From: Desulfovibrio sp.
GTDB lineage: Bacteria; Desulfobacterota; Desulfovibrionia; Desulfovibrionales; Desulfovibrionaceae
Length of the DNA: 64,000 nucleotides
Reading direction: 5' to 3'
Assembly (NCBI GenBank): GCA_030145055.1
Contig: JAQYWK010000002.1
Coordinates: 62,001 to 126,000, forward strand
Shown one piece after another: positions 34,679 to 44,169 of the stretch (positions are counted from its first letter, which is position 1; the number at the start of each line of letters is the position of its first letter). Position numbers and translations under genes: made by a program. The notes under the pieces are model-generated. The model did no database searches and was not told where the DNA came from. It was given only the letters and a program-made list of their open reading frames with translations.

Positions 34679-36964
34679 ATGACCGATGATATGACTACTC
34701 AAGTTTTCAAAGAAGAAGCTTTTGAGCTTTTAGGTGAGCTTGAAACTTCCCTTTTAGAACTCGAAGATGTCCCTGATGATATGGATTTGATTAATCGAGT
34801 TTTTAGAGCACTTCATACGATCAAAGGTTCTGGCTCGATGTTTGGGTTCGATGCTATCGCAGGGTTTACTCATCATGTTGAAACTACCTTTGATATGGTC
34901 AGAAATGGTGATCTTCCAATCACAAAAAAATTACTTACTCTTGCTCTGTCATCGCGAGATTATATATATACATTACTAGAATCTTCTTCTGGAGAAGGAG
35001 ACCCTGCAATAGGGGAAACGATACTTGAAGGACTCAGGGCTATTGCTCAGGGAGATTCGATCCAGGAAGATCTTGAGGAAATTGCAGAGAATGAGGTTCC
35101 CGAAGAAGCTTCTATTGTTATGAAAGATGAGGGTGATTCTAATATTCAGTGGGAGAACCTTTATAAAATTACCATTAATTCCGACGCAGCAGATGATATC
35201 TCAGTGGAAGCCTTGTCTCCGCTTTATGATGAATTGAGGCGTGTTGGAGAAATTCAATTAGAAGTGGCTTTTACCGACTATGAAAACGATTCAGCGCATT
35301 CCGGAGTATGGTGGGAAATTCTTTTACTGAGTAATTCAGACAGCTCTTCTGTTGAGGAAATTTTCTTTTTTACTGATGTTCCGATAGTTGTGAAGGTTAC
35401 AGATCTAGTTGTTGATAAGCTTGATGAATACTTAGCAAAAGCTAAGGAAGATGCTGAAAACGCATCCTCTGTTACAGAAGTACCCGTATCTAGTGTGCCG
35501 AGTAATCCTAGCGAACTGAGTAAACCTACTGCTTCCGTTAAGCCTGCCGAGCCTGAAGAATCCGGTTTGGACTTTGGGCATAATCCAAAAGAAAAACCAG
35601 AGACGATTAAAAAGCTCGGTGAAATTCTCATTGATCGCGGAGATTTAACTCAAGAAACACTCACGGAAGTTCTCGCTGATCAGAAACCGCTTGGCGAACT
35701 GCTTACCGCTAAGGGAGTAGTTACAAAGGATAAAGTTGACAGCGCTCTTGCAGAACAGAGTGCCACTAAAAAGAAGATTACCCGCCGCAAAATGGAAGTG
35801 GCTTCCTCAATTCGTGTGTCAGCAGAAAAACTGGACTTTTTGGTAGATCTTGTTGGTGAGTTGGTCATTGTTCAGGCACAGATAAGTCAGGTGGTCGGCG
35901 AAAAGAACGACGCCTCACTTACGGCTCTTTCTGAAGAATTGGAACGTTTATCTGATGAGCTTAGAGATAGCACTCTTGGAATCCGGATGCTGCCGATTGG
36001 GACCACGTTCAGTAAGTTTAGAAGATTGGTTCGCGACCTGTCTGATGAGCTTGGTAAAGAGATGGATCTTCATACAATTGGAGCCGAAACTGAACTTGAT
36101 AAAACTGTAATAGAACGGCTTGGCGATCCTTTAGTGCATTTGCTGCGAAACTCAATCGACCATGGTATCGAATCTCCTGAAGAGCGAGAAGCTAACGGTA
36201 AACCTCGTCGTGGTAGTATTTCCCTCTCTGCTGAACATTCTGGCGGTGAAGTTGTCATTTTAATTAAAGATGACGGTAAGGGCATGTCCAAAGATGTTAT
36301 TATTGCAAAAGCAATTGAAAAAGGAATTATATCTTCCGATGCTGAATTGTCATCAAAAGAAATTTTCAATCTTATTTTAGAACCCGGATTTTCAACTGCA
36401 GCCAGTATCACCAATGTCTCTGGACGCGGTGTTGGAATGGATGTTGTTAAGCGAGCAATTGATTCCCTGAGAGGCCGTATAGATATTACTAGTGAGGAAG
36501 GTAAAGGGTCGATTATCACCATAAAATTACCTTTAACTTTAGCAATCATTGATGGTTTACAGGTTCAGGTAGATGACGGTTTCTTTGTAATTCCACTTTC
36601 CCTTGTCGAAGAATGCGTTGAGCTGACACGTCAGGATATTGAAGATGCTAATGGGCAGCAATTTGTGAATCTGCGCGGAGAAATTGTTCCGTATATACGC
36701 ATCAGGGAATGGTTTGACATTGAAGGAGAATGCCCCGCTATTGAGCAAATTGTTATCACCGGGGTAGAGGGCAATAGAATGGGGGTGGTTGTGGATACTG
36801 TAATTGGCGAGCACCAGACGGTAATTAAGAGTTTAGGTCGTGTTTACAGGGATGTTGAAGGTATTTCGGGGGCAACGATCAAAGGTGACGGAACTCTTGC
36901 ATTAATACTTGATGTACCCAAACTTGTCCGTACTGTAGTTGCCGAAATTAAGGCTGCAGGTTAA
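34679..36964 (+). CDS. cheA: Chemotaxis histidine kinase CheA with an extra embedded domain
   Basis: A 761-residue protein. The Hpt domain has phospho-His46 (RALHTIKGSGSMFGFD). A dimerisation region precedes the ATPase core (DPLVHLLRNSIDHGIESPEER, IIKDDGKGMS-type box as LIKDDGKGMS, VSGRGVGMDVVK). A C-terminal CheW-like domain follows. Between Hpt and dimerisation, residues about 309-362 carry IKKLGEILIDRGDLTQETL and LGELLTAKGVVTKDKVDSAL, a pair of short repeats typical of the MshEN/GspE-N-terminal fold, which is not part of standard CheA. It phosphorylates CheB (encoded downstream) and an unlinked CheY. GGGGAG precedes the ATG. It is the first gene of cheA-cheR-cheB. Confidence 0.95.
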   Translation: MTDDMTTQVFKEEAFELLGELETSLLELEDVPDDMDLINRVFRALHTIKGSGSMFGFDAIAGFTHHVETTFDMVRNGDLPITKKLLTLALSSRDYIYTLLESSSGEGDPAIGETILEGLRAIAQGDSIQEDLEEIAENEVPEEASIVMKDEGDSNIQWENLYKITINSDAADDISVEALSPLYDELRRVGEIQLEVAFTDYENDSAHSGVWWEILLLSNSDSSSVEEIFFFTDVPIVVKVTDLVVDKLDEYLAKAKEDAENASSVTEVPVSSVPSNPSELSKPTASVKPAEPEESGLDFGHNPKEKPETIKKLGEILIDRGDLTQETLTEVLADQKPLGELLTAKGVVTKDKVDSALAEQSATKKKITRRKMEVASSIRVSAEKLDFLVDLVGELVIVQAQISQVVGEKNDASLTALSEELERLSDELRDSTLGIRMLPIGTTFSKFRRLVRDLSDELGKEMDLHTIGAETELDKTVIERLGDPLVHLLRNSIDHGIESPEEREANGKPRRGSISLSAEHSGGEVVILIKDDGKGMSKDVIIAKAIEKGIISSDAELSSKEIFNLILEPGFSTAASITNVSGRGVGMDVVKRAIDSLRGRIDITSEEGKGSIITIKLPLTLAIIDGLQVQVDDGFFVIPLSLVEECVELTRQDIEDANGQQFVNLRGEIVPYIRIREWFDIEGECPAIEQIVITGVEGNRMGVVVDTVIGEHQTVIKSLGRVYRDVEGISGATIKGDGTLALILDVPKLVRTVVAEIKAAG

Positions 36965-36972
36965 AAGTCATA

Positions 36973-37842
36973 ATGAAAAAAGCAGAGACTAAGCGCCCGA
37001 CATCAAATGATGTTGCCGTTTCCATGACTCCTAAGATGAAGGATGCTGATTTTAAAAAATTCAGCAATCTTATCAAGAGTGAGTTTGGAATAAAAATGCC
37101 CCCAACCAAAAAAACTATGCTCGAAGCTCGGCTTCAGAAAAGGTTACGTGCGTTGGGGTTTGGTACACATTCTGAATATTGTGATTTTTTGTTTAGTCCG
37201 GGAGGACTTGAGAAAGAATTGACACAGCTTATTGATGTTGTAACAACCAATACAACTGATTTTTTTCGTGAGCCCAAACATTTTGAATTGCTTCTCAGCA
37301 CGATTCTACCTGATCTCGCGGAGAGACGCGCTCCTATAAAAGTCTGGTCTGCTGGATGTTCGAGTGGTGAAGAGCCATACACCCTTGGAATTGTCTTAAG
37401 TGAGTTTGCTGATCAAAACCGAAATTTCAAATTTTCTATTCTCGCAACAGACATATCTAACGATATACTCAATAAGGCTGTGAGTGCAGTGTATCCTATG
37501 AGTAAAGTTGAAGTTATCCCCATGGCGATGAAGAAAAAATATCTTTTAAAAAGTAAAAATAAAACCAAGTCTCTCGTTAGGATTGCTCCTGAATTGCGAC
37601 GAAAGATTGAATTCCGTAGACTTAATTTTATGGAAAAATTTCCTTTTGACGATTTGAAAGATATAATTTTTTGTCGAAATGTCGTTATTTACTTTGATAG
37701 ACCTACCCAGTTTAGTCTTTTTACCAAGTTTTGTGAGAGGCTTTCTAAAGGTGGCTTTTTATTCATTGGTCATTCTGAAAGTATTTCGGGAATGGACCTC
37801 CCGTTAAGACAAGTAGCTCCCACCGTTTATCAGAAGATTTGA
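36973..37842 (+). CDS. cheR: Chemoreceptor glutamate methyltransferase CheR
   Basis: A 289-residue cytoplasmic SAM-dependent methyltransferase that methylates chemoreceptor glutamates. Recognisable segments: LIDVVTTNTTDFFREPKHF, the SAM-binding VWSAGCSSGEEPYTL, ILATDISNDILNKA, and the late DIIFCRNVVIYFDRPTQ with GGFLFIGHSES. It starts 8 bases after cheA and is followed 8 bases later by cheB. Confidence 0.96.
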   Translation: MKKAETKRPTSNDVAVSMTPKMKDADFKKFSNLIKSEFGIKMPPTKKTMLEARLQKRLRALGFGTHSEYCDFLFSPGGLEKELTQLIDVVTTNTTDFFREPKHFELLLSTILPDLAERRAPIKVWSAGCSSGEEPYTLGIVLSEFADQNRNFKFSILATDISNDILNKAVSAVYPMSKVEVIPMAMKKKYLLKSKNKTKSLVRIAPELRRKIEFRRLNFMEKFPFDDLKDIIFCRNVVIYFDRPTQFSLFTKFCERLSKGGFLFIGHSESISGMDLPLRQVAPTVYQKI

Positions 37843-37850
37843 GGAATTAA

Positions 37851-38915
37851 ATGAGAAAGTTAACTCGCGTATTAATTGTTGATGACTCTGCTCTTGTGAG
37901 AAGTACCTTACAGCAACTTTTTGCTACAGATCCTAATATTGAGGTTGTCGGAAGTGCGGGGGACCCTTTTGCCGCCGCAAAAATAATGCAGACAGTTATT
38001 CCTGATGTAATAACTTTAGACATAGAAATGCCGAAAATGGATGGGTTGACTTTCTTGCGTAAGCTGATGTCTCAGCATCCTATAGCGGTCGTTATTTGCT
38101 CAACTCTTACTGAACAAGGTTCTGAGAGTTACATGAAGGCGTTGGAGTATGGCGCTGTTGAAGTAATAACTAAGCCTAAGGTCGGTACTAGACAATTTTT
38201 TGAAGAGTCCAGCATCAGAGTTTGCGATGTGGTTAAAGCTGCGGCTTTGACTAGGCCTAAAAAACTTTCAGCTAAGCCTATGATTGTTCAGCCTAAGTTA
38301 ACTGCAGATGCAGTGCTTCCTATGAGTAAAAGAAGTTGCTTGCAGACTACCGAAAAGGTCGTTTTGGTCGGAGCATCAACAGGTGGTACAGAAGCTCTAC
38401 AGACTTTTTTGCAGGCAATGCCTCTTGATAGTCCCGGTATTGCGATCGTTCAGCATATGCCAGAGCATTTTACTGCTGCGTTTGCGCAAAGACTAAATAC
38501 AATTTGTAAGATTACCGTAAAAGAAGCTGTTAACGGTGATACTGTTCTTAGAGGTCAGGCGTTAATTGCTCCGGGCAATAAACACATGCTGCTCAAGCGG
38601 TCTGGAGCCAGATATTACGTGGAAGTTAAAGACGGACCATTAGTTAGTCGCCATAGGCCTTCCGTGGATGTTTTGTTTAGATCGGGCGCGCATAATGCGG
38701 GTAAGAACGCTGTCGGAGTTATTATGACCGGAATGGGTGATGATGGCGCTAAGGGTATGAAAGAAATGCATGATTCCGGAACATATTGTTTCGCTCAGGA
38801 TGAAGCGTCCTGCGTTGTATTCGGTATGCCGCAAGAAGCAATTAAGCATGGTGGTGTGGACAAAGTGATTCCGCTTACTAGAATTGCCCAAGAAGTTGTG
38901 ACAAAATGTTGCTAG
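37851..38915 (+). CDS. cheB: Chemotaxis methylesterase CheB
   Basis: A 354-residue protein. The receiver domain has phospho-Asp57 ([12 protein letters not shown]). The C-terminal methylesterase domain has catalytic Ser176 ([11 protein letters not shown]), the His of [10 protein letters not shown] and the Asp of [11 protein letters not shown]. Phosphorylated by CheA, it removes receptor methyl groups and so opposes CheR. GAGGA lies 6 bases before the ATG. No cheW, cheY or receptor gene is in this operon, so those parts must lie elsewhere. Confidence 0.96.
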   Translation: MRKLTRVLIVDDSALVRSTLQQLFATDPNIEVVGSAGDPFAAAKIMQTVIPDVITLDIEMPKMDGLTFLRKLMSQHPIAVVICSTLTEQGSESYMKALEYGAVEVITKPKVGTRQFFEESSIRVCDVVKAAALTRPKKLSAKPMIVQPKLTADAVLPMSKRSCLQTTEKVVLVGASTGGTEALQTFLQAMPLDSPGIAIVQHMPEHFTAAFAQRLNTICKITVKEAVNGDTVLRGQALIAPGNKHMLLKRSGARYYVEVKDGPLVSRHRPSVDVLFRSGAHNAGKNAVGVIMTGMGDDGAKGMKEMHDSGTYCFAQDEASCVVFGMPQEAIKHGGVDKVIPLTRIAQEVVTKCC

Positions 38916-38957
38916 GTAATATTTAGTATAAGCAACAGAACTATAATGAAATTTTAA

Positions 38958-39010
38958 ATCTGTCAGGATAAAGCTTCAAAGCGAATATCCTGACAGATTT
39001 TTATTTTTTA
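38958..39010. terminator. Intrinsic terminator after cheB
   Basis: A 13-bp perfect stem ATCTGTCAGGATA / TATCCTGACAGAT with a 15-base loop, followed by TTTTATTTTTTA. The T tract overlaps the end of the convergent DUF190 gene. Confidence 0.88.
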
Positions 39011-39345
39011 CCTTGATTATGTTTGTATAAAACTATTTCGACTTCTTCAGCAGTGATCAACCCTTCTGTCATTGTTTCTTTTAAAAAAATCTTAAAATTT
39101 TCAATTTTATCTGCAGAATCAACAATTTCAATAATCATTGGTAGGTCTTCTGAGAGCCTTAAAATGGAAGTTGTTCTTACCTGGCTATTCTTTCCATATC
39201 CCATAACTCCGCGATAAACTGTAGCTCCGGCAAGACCTTGCTTTCTTGCTTCGTTTACTATTACCTCAAAAAGTGGGCTATGTTGGATACGGTTTTCTTC
39301 TCCTGTAAAAATTCTTAGTCGAACCGCCTTTTCCGGTAGATCCAT
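39001..39345 (-). CDS. DUF190 protein (PII-like fold)
   Basis: A 114-residue cytoplasmic protein of the DUF190 family: RLRIFTGEENR, ARKQGLAGATVYRGVMGYG and LPMIIEIVDS are the typical segments. The fold is PII-like. DUF190 genes are commonly paired with crcB, as here (crcB lies 43 bases upstream on the same strand), so a regulatory role towards the fluoride channel is plausible. GGAGAAAC precedes the ATG. Confidence 0.88.
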   Translation of the reverse strand: MDLPEKAVRLRIFTGEENRIQHSPLFEVIVNEARKQGLAGATVYRGVMGYGKNSQVRTTSILRLSEDLPMIIEIVDSADKIENFKIFLKETMTEGLITAEEVEIVLYKHNQGKK

Positions 39346-39388
39346 ATGTTTCTCCGTTATTGAAATGTTTTATTAATATGAAATATAA

Positions 39389-39769
39389 TTATGAAATGAT
39401 CAGTCTTCCAAGAGCTAATCCTCCGATAACGCAAACAAATCCCAAGGCACTTTGACCTCCGATACTAAGAGCTGCCAGAGGCCATTGCCCTGTTTTCACC
39501 AGTTCAGTTGTCTCGAACATGTATGTTGAAAAAGTCGTGAACGCTCCCATGAACCCGGTTAGAATCATAAGCCGCATTTCCGGCGAAAGTCCTAGCCTAT
39601 CCTCAAAGGTTCCGCTAATAATACCAAATAGCAGACAACCGAGCATATTAACGGTGAATGTACCTGCGGGGAATGGTGTGTCGAAGATACGCTGAGCCGC
39701 GCCGGAAACCATATATCTGCATAGCGTGCCGGCGGCCCCGCCTGCAGCTAAGTATAAATACTTGTACAT
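39389..39769 (-). CDS. crcB: Fluoride ion channel CrcB/Fluc
   Basis: A 126-residue membrane protein with four hydrophobic helices. Family signatures are GGAAGTLCRYMVSG, the pore-lining Asn segment PAGTFTVNMLGCLLFG, and GFMGAFTTFSTYMFE. It exports toxic fluoride as a dual-topology dimer in the inner membrane. AGGA precedes the ATG. It is the first gene of a two-gene operon with the DUF190 gene. The short upstream spacer shows no fluoride-riboswitch consensus. Confidence 0.95.
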   Translation of the reverse strand: MYKYLYLAAGGAAGTLCRYMVSGAAQRIFDTPFPAGTFTVNMLGCLLFGIISGTFEDRLGLSPEMRLMILTGFMGAFTTFSTYMFETTELVKTGQWPLAALSIGGQSALGFVCVIGGLALGRLIIS

Positions 39770-39839
39770 AAACTATGTCCTGGTTTTACTTTTAATGCTG
39801 AAAAATCAGTACCACTTCAAGCTATAAGAGAAAAGAGAA

Positions 39840-40415
39840 ATGGCTTTTGAGATAGAACTTAAATATTTGAATGCGGACCTTGATAAGCTTAAAAAGATTC
39901 TTGAATCTTTAGGCGGACATTTTCTTTCCCGTCATTATGAACGAAATATTGTTTTAGATGATCCGGGGCGAACTCTGTTCAAACGTTCCGCGCTCCTTAG
40001 AGTAAGGCAGGCTGGAAAAACCACTATGACTGTTAAGCGTCTTCCCGCAAATCCAGTACCTTCAAAAGCAAAAGTGTATGTTGAACATGAAACAGAAGTG
40101 TCTGATTTTGATGCAACTGTCTCTGCGTTGGAAGTGTTGGGGTATAAGCCCGTGTTTAAGTACGAGAAATTCAGGGAAGAATGGGATTTCAAAAATTGTA
40201 CTATATGTTTGGATCAATTGCCTTTCGGGTCTTTCATTGAGATCGAAGGAGCTGAAAAAGATATTATATCCTGCGCCGTAAAACTTGATCTTAAAGATTC
40301 AGATTCAAGCAAGAAAACATATCACGAATTAAATAGAGATTATCGAGCAAAAGCAGGGCTTGATCCCGACGAAAATTTTGTTTTCACCACTGAGCAAGTT
40401 AAGTGTTTGAAGTAA
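39840..40415 (+). CDS. CYTH-domain protein, class IV adenylate cyclase-like
   Basis: A 191-residue protein of the CYTH superfamily (class IV adenylate cyclase and thiamine triphosphatase). The ExExK-type motif is EIELKY at residues 4-9; VRQAGKTTMTVKR and FKYEKFREEW supply the other tunnel residues. It acts on triphosphates in the cytoplasm; whether it makes cAMP or hydrolyses a triphosphate cannot be told. It begins 70 bases from the divergent crcB, so the spacer holds both promoters. Confidence 0.85.
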   Translation: MAFEIELKYLNADLDKLKKILESLGGHFLSRHYERNIVLDDPGRTLFKRSALLRVRQAGKTTMTVKRLPANPVPSKAKVYVEHETEVSDFDATVSALEVLGYKPVFKYEKFREEWDFKNCTICLDQLPFGSFIEIEGAEKDIISCAVKLDLKDSDSSKKTYHELNRDYRAKAGLDPDENFVFTTEQVKCLK

Positions 40416-40543
40416 ATGTCCGATAGATTTAAGTGACAAAAGAGGGCTAATATTCTTTTTACAGCTAATTCTAGCTCGACAGGTTAGGATTTAGTTCTTA
40501 TTGTTAGCTTAGGTTAATATAAAATTATAAATTGTGTGTGGAT

Positions 40544-40852
40544 ATGTCAAAATATAGTGAAGATTCTGACTCAAATGTGTTATTTAAGGATGAACTTAAA
40601 GAGCCACGGAAGTATAAAGTGTTGTTGCATAATGACGATTATACTTCCATGGAGTTTGTTATAGCTGTTCTTGTTCAGGTTTTCCGTAAAACCGAAGAAG
40701 AGTCTACAGACATCATGCTCAAAGTTCATAATGACGGGTACGGAATTTGTGGTATTTATACCGCAGAGGTTGCTGAAACTCGTGTGGAAATGGTCAGGCA
40801 GCTTGCAACCCAAGCCGGCTTTCCTCTTAAATGTTCAATCGAAGAGGTCTGA
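40544..40852 (+). CDS. clpS: ClpS, N-end rule adaptor of ClpAP
   Basis: A 102-residue adaptor. The N-degron binding signature VLLHNDDYTSMEFVI is intact, as are the helix KTEEESTDIMLKVHNDG and the C-terminal region MVRQLATQAGFPLKCSIEE. It delivers proteins with bulky N-terminal residues to ClpA. The ATG at 40544 was chosen over an in-frame GTG at 40532; neither has a strong ribosome site. clpA follows after 6 bases. Confidence 0.96.
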   Translation: MSKYSEDSDSNVLFKDELKEPRKYKVLLHNDDYTSMEFVIAVLVQVFRKTEEESTDIMLKVHNDGYGICGIYTAEVAETRVEMVRQLATQAGFPLKCSIEEV

Positions 40853-40858
40853 TAATAT

Positions 40859-43195
40859 ATGCTTAGCAAAGCCCTTGAACAGTCTCTGACTTCTGCAGTT
40901 AATGAAGTCAGGCTCAGAAATCACGAGTTCCTTACTCTGGAGCATTTGCTTTACGCAATTGTTCAAGAAGAGGTCGGCGCGGATATTCTTGCTGGTTGCG
41001 GGGCTGAGTTAATACAGCTCAGAAGCCAGTTAGAAAAATTTTTCGATGAAAACCTCGAATCTCTTCCCGAGGGAGTTGAGACTGAAGTGATTCAGACTCT
41101 CGGCGTAAGACGTGTTCTTCAAAAGGCTATTTGGCAGAAAAAAGCGGCGGGCAAACATGTTGTCGAAGTGGGCGACGTGCTTGCCGCTATGTTTGAGGAA
41201 GAAGATTCATACGCCGTCTATTATATGAAGACGCATGATATCACTCGCCTCGATATTCTAGAATATATTTCCCATGCCCTTAATAGCGAAAACGACTGGG
41301 CAGAAGGGCTTAACATTGGTCCTAATCCCGGTTCCGGACAAAATCATGGTCATAATGATCCCGGGCAAAGGACCGGACAGAAAGGTAAGCCGGGTGGTAA
41401 AGATGATAAGCTATCTCCACTTGAAGAGTTTGCCTCCAACCTGACCGAGAAAGCTCGTGAAGGTAAGATTGATCCCCTCATTGGGCGTGATGATGAAATT
41501 GAAAGAACTCTGCAAGTGCTTTCGCGCAGACGCAAAAATAATCCGATTTTCGTTGGTGATCCCGGAGTTGGTAAGACTGCTATGGCCGAAGGGCTGGCTC
41601 TTGCTATTGCAAAAGATAAGGTTCCTAGATCATTTGAGAATGTAGATGTTTATGCTCTTGATATGGGAGCGCTTCTCGCCGGGACCAAATATAGAGGTGA
41701 TTTTGAATCACGTCTTAAGGGTGTTTTGGCTCAGATTAAACATCAACCCGGTGCAATTCTTTTTGTTGATGAAATTCATACTATCGTAGGTGCTGGAGCC
41801 GTCAGTGGCGGATCTATGGATGCTTCGAATATCCTTAAGCCGTTCCTTGCTTCTGGTGAAGTTCGCTGCATTGGCGCAACTACTTACGAAGAGTACAAAA
41901 ATCACTTTGAAAAGGACCGTGCCTTGTCACGTAGATTTCAAAAGATTGATATCAGTGAACCTTCTGTTGAAGAAACTATTGAGATTCTTAAAGGGCTTAA
42001 GCCTTATTACGAAGAGCATCACAATGTTTTCTATTCTCCGTCAGCTATTAAAGCTGCTGCGGAGCTTTCAGCACGCCACATCAACGAACGTTTTTTGCCG
42101 GATAAAGCAATTGATGTAATTGATGAGGCTGGCGCTTTTTATGGTCTCAGTCAGCGTAAGCGTAAAGGCAACAAGATTCTTGTTTCCGATGTGGAAAAGG
42201 TAATTTCAAAGATTGCCCGCATTCCTACACGCCGTATCACCATGTCGGACCGCACCCGTCTTCAGGAGCTTGATACTAATCTCAAGTCTGTTGTTTTCGG
42301 GCAGGATGAAGCTGTAGACCTTATTGCTAAGGCTATTCTACGCTCGCGTGCTGGCATGAAGCAGGTCGGACGCCCGACTGGCTCCTTCCTTCTTACTGGA
42401 CCTACTGGAGTCGGTAAAACCGAACTAGCAAGGCAGCTTGCCACAACCATGGGCATTCACTTCATGCGTTTTGATATGAGTGAGTACATGGAGAAACATG
42501 CTGTAGCACGCATGATCGGTGCGCCTCCCGGATATGTTGGTTTCGATCAGGGTGGTTTGCTGACAGAGGGCGTTCGTAAAAATCCTCATTGTGTTATTCT
42601 TTTCGATGAAATTGAAAAGGCGCATCCTGATGTATTTAACATTTTGTTGCAGGTCATGGACTACGCAACTCTCACAGATAATAACGGTCGTAAGGCCGAT
42701 TTCAGAAATACAGTTCTGCTCATGACATCTAACGCCGGTGCGCGTGAAATGACTAAGAGCGGCATCGGTTTTGGAGCTGGAATTCAGGGTGCAGAAGACA
42801 AGGGTCTTGCTCTTAAAGCTGTTGAAAAGGTTTTCAGTCCTGAATTTAGAAATAGACTTGATGCTATCGTTTCCTTCAATTCTCTCGAATTAGATGTGAT
42901 GGAAATGATTGTGGATAAGTTTATTAAAGAGCTTAACACTCAGCTTGTCGATCAAAGGATCACTGTTGTCATTGATGATAAGTCCAGACGCTGGCTTGCA
43001 GAAAAAGGACACGACCCTGCTTACGGGGCACGTCCAATGGCTCGCTTGATTCAGACTTCCATTAAAGATGAAATCGCTGATGAAATTCTTTTTGGAAAGC
43101 TTGTTAAGGGTGGACAGGTTATTGTTTCTACCAAAAAAACTAAAGAAGAGGATGAAGGTTTATCCTTTGAATTTAAGTCAATTGGAGAAAAGTAG
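40859..43195 (+). CDS. clpA: ClpA, ATPase subunit of ClpAP protease
   Basis: A 778-residue unfoldase with an N-terminal Clp repeat domain (residues about 1-145). A Gly/His/Asn-rich linker ([16 protein letters not shown]) of unusual low complexity follows, then two AAA+ modules with Walker [14 protein letters not shown] and [13 protein letters not shown]. It unfolds substrates for the ClpP encoded at 8166. It is co-transcribed with clpS, and aat follows beyond a terminator. GAGGT before the ATG lies at the end of clpS. Confidence 0.96.
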   Translation: MLSKALEQSLTSAVNEVRLRNHEFLTLEHLLYAIVQEEVGADILAGCGAELIQLRSQLEKFFDENLESLPEGVETEVIQTLGVRRVLQKAIWQKKAAGKHVVEVGDVLAAMFEEEDSYAVYYMKTHDITRLDILEYISHALNSENDWAEGLNIGPNPGSGQNHGHNDPGQRTGQKGKPGGKDDKLSPLEEFASNLTEKAREGKIDPLIGRDDEIERTLQVLSRRRKNNPIFVGDPGVGKTAMAEGLALAIAKDKVPRSFENVDVYALDMGALLAGTKYRGDFESRLKGVLAQIKHQPGAILFVDEIHTIVGAGAVSGGSMDASNILKPFLASGEVRCIGATTYEEYKNHFEKDRALSRRFQKIDISEPSVEETIEILKGLKPYYEEHHNVFYSPSAIKAAAELSARHINERFLPDKAIDVIDEAGAFYGLSQRKRKGNKILVSDVEKVISKIARIPTRRITMSDRTRLQELDTNLKSVVFGQDEAVDLIAKAILRSRAGMKQVGRPTGSFLLTGPTGVGKTELARQLATTMGIHFMRFDMSEYMEKHAVARMIGAPPGYVGFDQGGLLTEGVRKNPHCVILFDEIEKAHPDVFNILLQVMDYATLTDNNGRKADFRNTVLLMTSNAGAREMTKSGIGFGAGIQGAEDKGLALKAVEKVFSPEFRNRLDAIVSFNSLELDVMEMIVDKFIKELNTQLVDQRITVVIDDKSRRWLAEKGHDPAYGARPMARLIQTSIKDEIADEILFGKLVKGGQVIVSTKKTKEEDEGLSFEFKSIGEK

Positions 43196-43229
43196 ACGTA
43201 AGTTGATTAACGTTTATACGAAACTAATC

Positions 43230-43265
43230 AAGGGCGGACGTTTTGGCGTCTGTCCTTTTTTTATT
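43230..43265 (+). terminator. Intrinsic terminator after clpA
   Basis: An 11-bp stem AAGGGCGGACG / CGTCTGTCCTT including two G-T pairs, followed by TTTTTTATTTG. Some readthrough into aat would keep the three N-degron genes linked. Confidence 0.8.
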
Positions 43266-43328
43266 TGTTTGTTGTAAAAAATTTACTTTAGATTATGATA
43301 GCGGAAAGACATATTTTAGGGGATTTTT

Positions 43329-44054
43329 ATGGTTGTATATAGGCTGATTGAAGAGCCGATTTTTCCTCATCCAGATGAGTCCGAACCAGATGGACTCCTT
43401 GCTGTCGGAGGAGATTTAAGACCCGAAAGATTACTTTCTGCTTATGCTTCCGGTATTTTTCCGTGGTATGATGAAACTTCTCCAATACTGTGGTGGTCCT
43501 TAGATCCTCGCCTGATTTTACATCTCGATAAGCTTTATGTCTCTAAGCGCGTAAAGCGTAAGATTAAAAAGCAGGAATATCGCGTCACCATTGATACTGA
43601 TTTTCAGAATGTCATCACGAATTGTGCCGGAAAAGATAGGCCCGGTCAGGGCGGTACATGGATTCTTCAGGAGATTATAGACGCATATGTAGAACTTCAT
43701 AGGCTGGGGTTCGCTCATAGTGTTGAAGTCTGGAATAAGGAAGGAAAGCTCGTGGGAGGCCTTTACGGTGTCTCGCTGGGCAGGGTTTTCTCGGGTGAAT
43801 CTATGTTTTTCCTTGAGCCGGATGCTTCGAAAGTAGGATTTTCGTATCTGGTTAAATATCTGGAAAACAGAGAGTTTCATTTTGTAGACTGTCAGCAGCC
43901 TACAAATCATCTCAAGTCGCTCGGAGCAGAAGAAGTATCCCGTGACGATTTTTTGTCTATGCTCGATGAGTCCTTAGAACATTCAGCTCTTAGAGGGCGC
44001 TGGGAGTTTTTTGCTAACGAGTACGATTTGATAACGGAAAGCCTTTGCCTCTGA
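43329..44054 (+). CDS. aat: Leucyl/phenylalanyl-tRNA-protein transferase
   Basis: A 241-residue cytoplasmic enzyme that adds Leu or Phe from aminoacyl-tRNA to N-terminal Lys or Arg, creating primary N-degrons for ClpS. Signatures are GLLAVGGDLRPERLLSAYASGIFPWY, GTWILQEIIDAY, GGLYGVSLGRVFSGESMFF (split across the GNAT-like core) and FVDCQQPTNHLKSLGA. TTAGGGGA precedes the ATG. Its position after clpS-clpA completes the bacterial N-degron pathway. Confidence 0.97.
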   Translation: MVVYRLIEEPIFPHPDESEPDGLLAVGGDLRPERLLSAYASGIFPWYDETSPILWWSLDPRLILHLDKLYVSKRVKRKIKKQEYRVTIDTDFQNVITNCAGKDRPGQGGTWILQEIIDAYVELHRLGFAHSVEVWNKEGKLVGGLYGVSLGRVFSGESMFFLEPDASKVGFSYLVKYLENREFHFVDCQQPTNHLKSLGAEEVSRDDFLSMLDESLEHSALRGRWEFFANEYDLITESLCL

Positions 44055-44080
44055 TTATCTCAATTTTGTTGCACAATAAA

Positions 44081-44111
44081 AACGGAGAATTTCATTATGA
44101 AATTCTCCGTT
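44081..44111 (-). terminator. Intrinsic terminator for the minus-strand gene at 44170
   Basis: A 14-bp perfect stem AACGGAGAATTTCA / TGAAATTCTCCGTT with a 3-base loop. The run of A's before it makes a T tract on the minus strand, so it mainly serves the gene at 44170-44661; it may also stop aat transcripts. Confidence 0.85.
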
Positions 44112-44169
44112 TATGCGTGTAAAATAGGTGCCATAAAGTTAAATGGTCCGGCTGTATGGCTGCCTAATA

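Noticed and set aside
36070-36549. Minus-strand 159-codon frame inside cheA
   Set aside because: Lies wholly opposite the conserved ATPase domain of CheA; no ribosome site.
39770-39839. Fluoride riboswitch upstream of crcB
   Set aside because: The spacer was read on the minus strand for the conserved GG-GATGG core and none was found.
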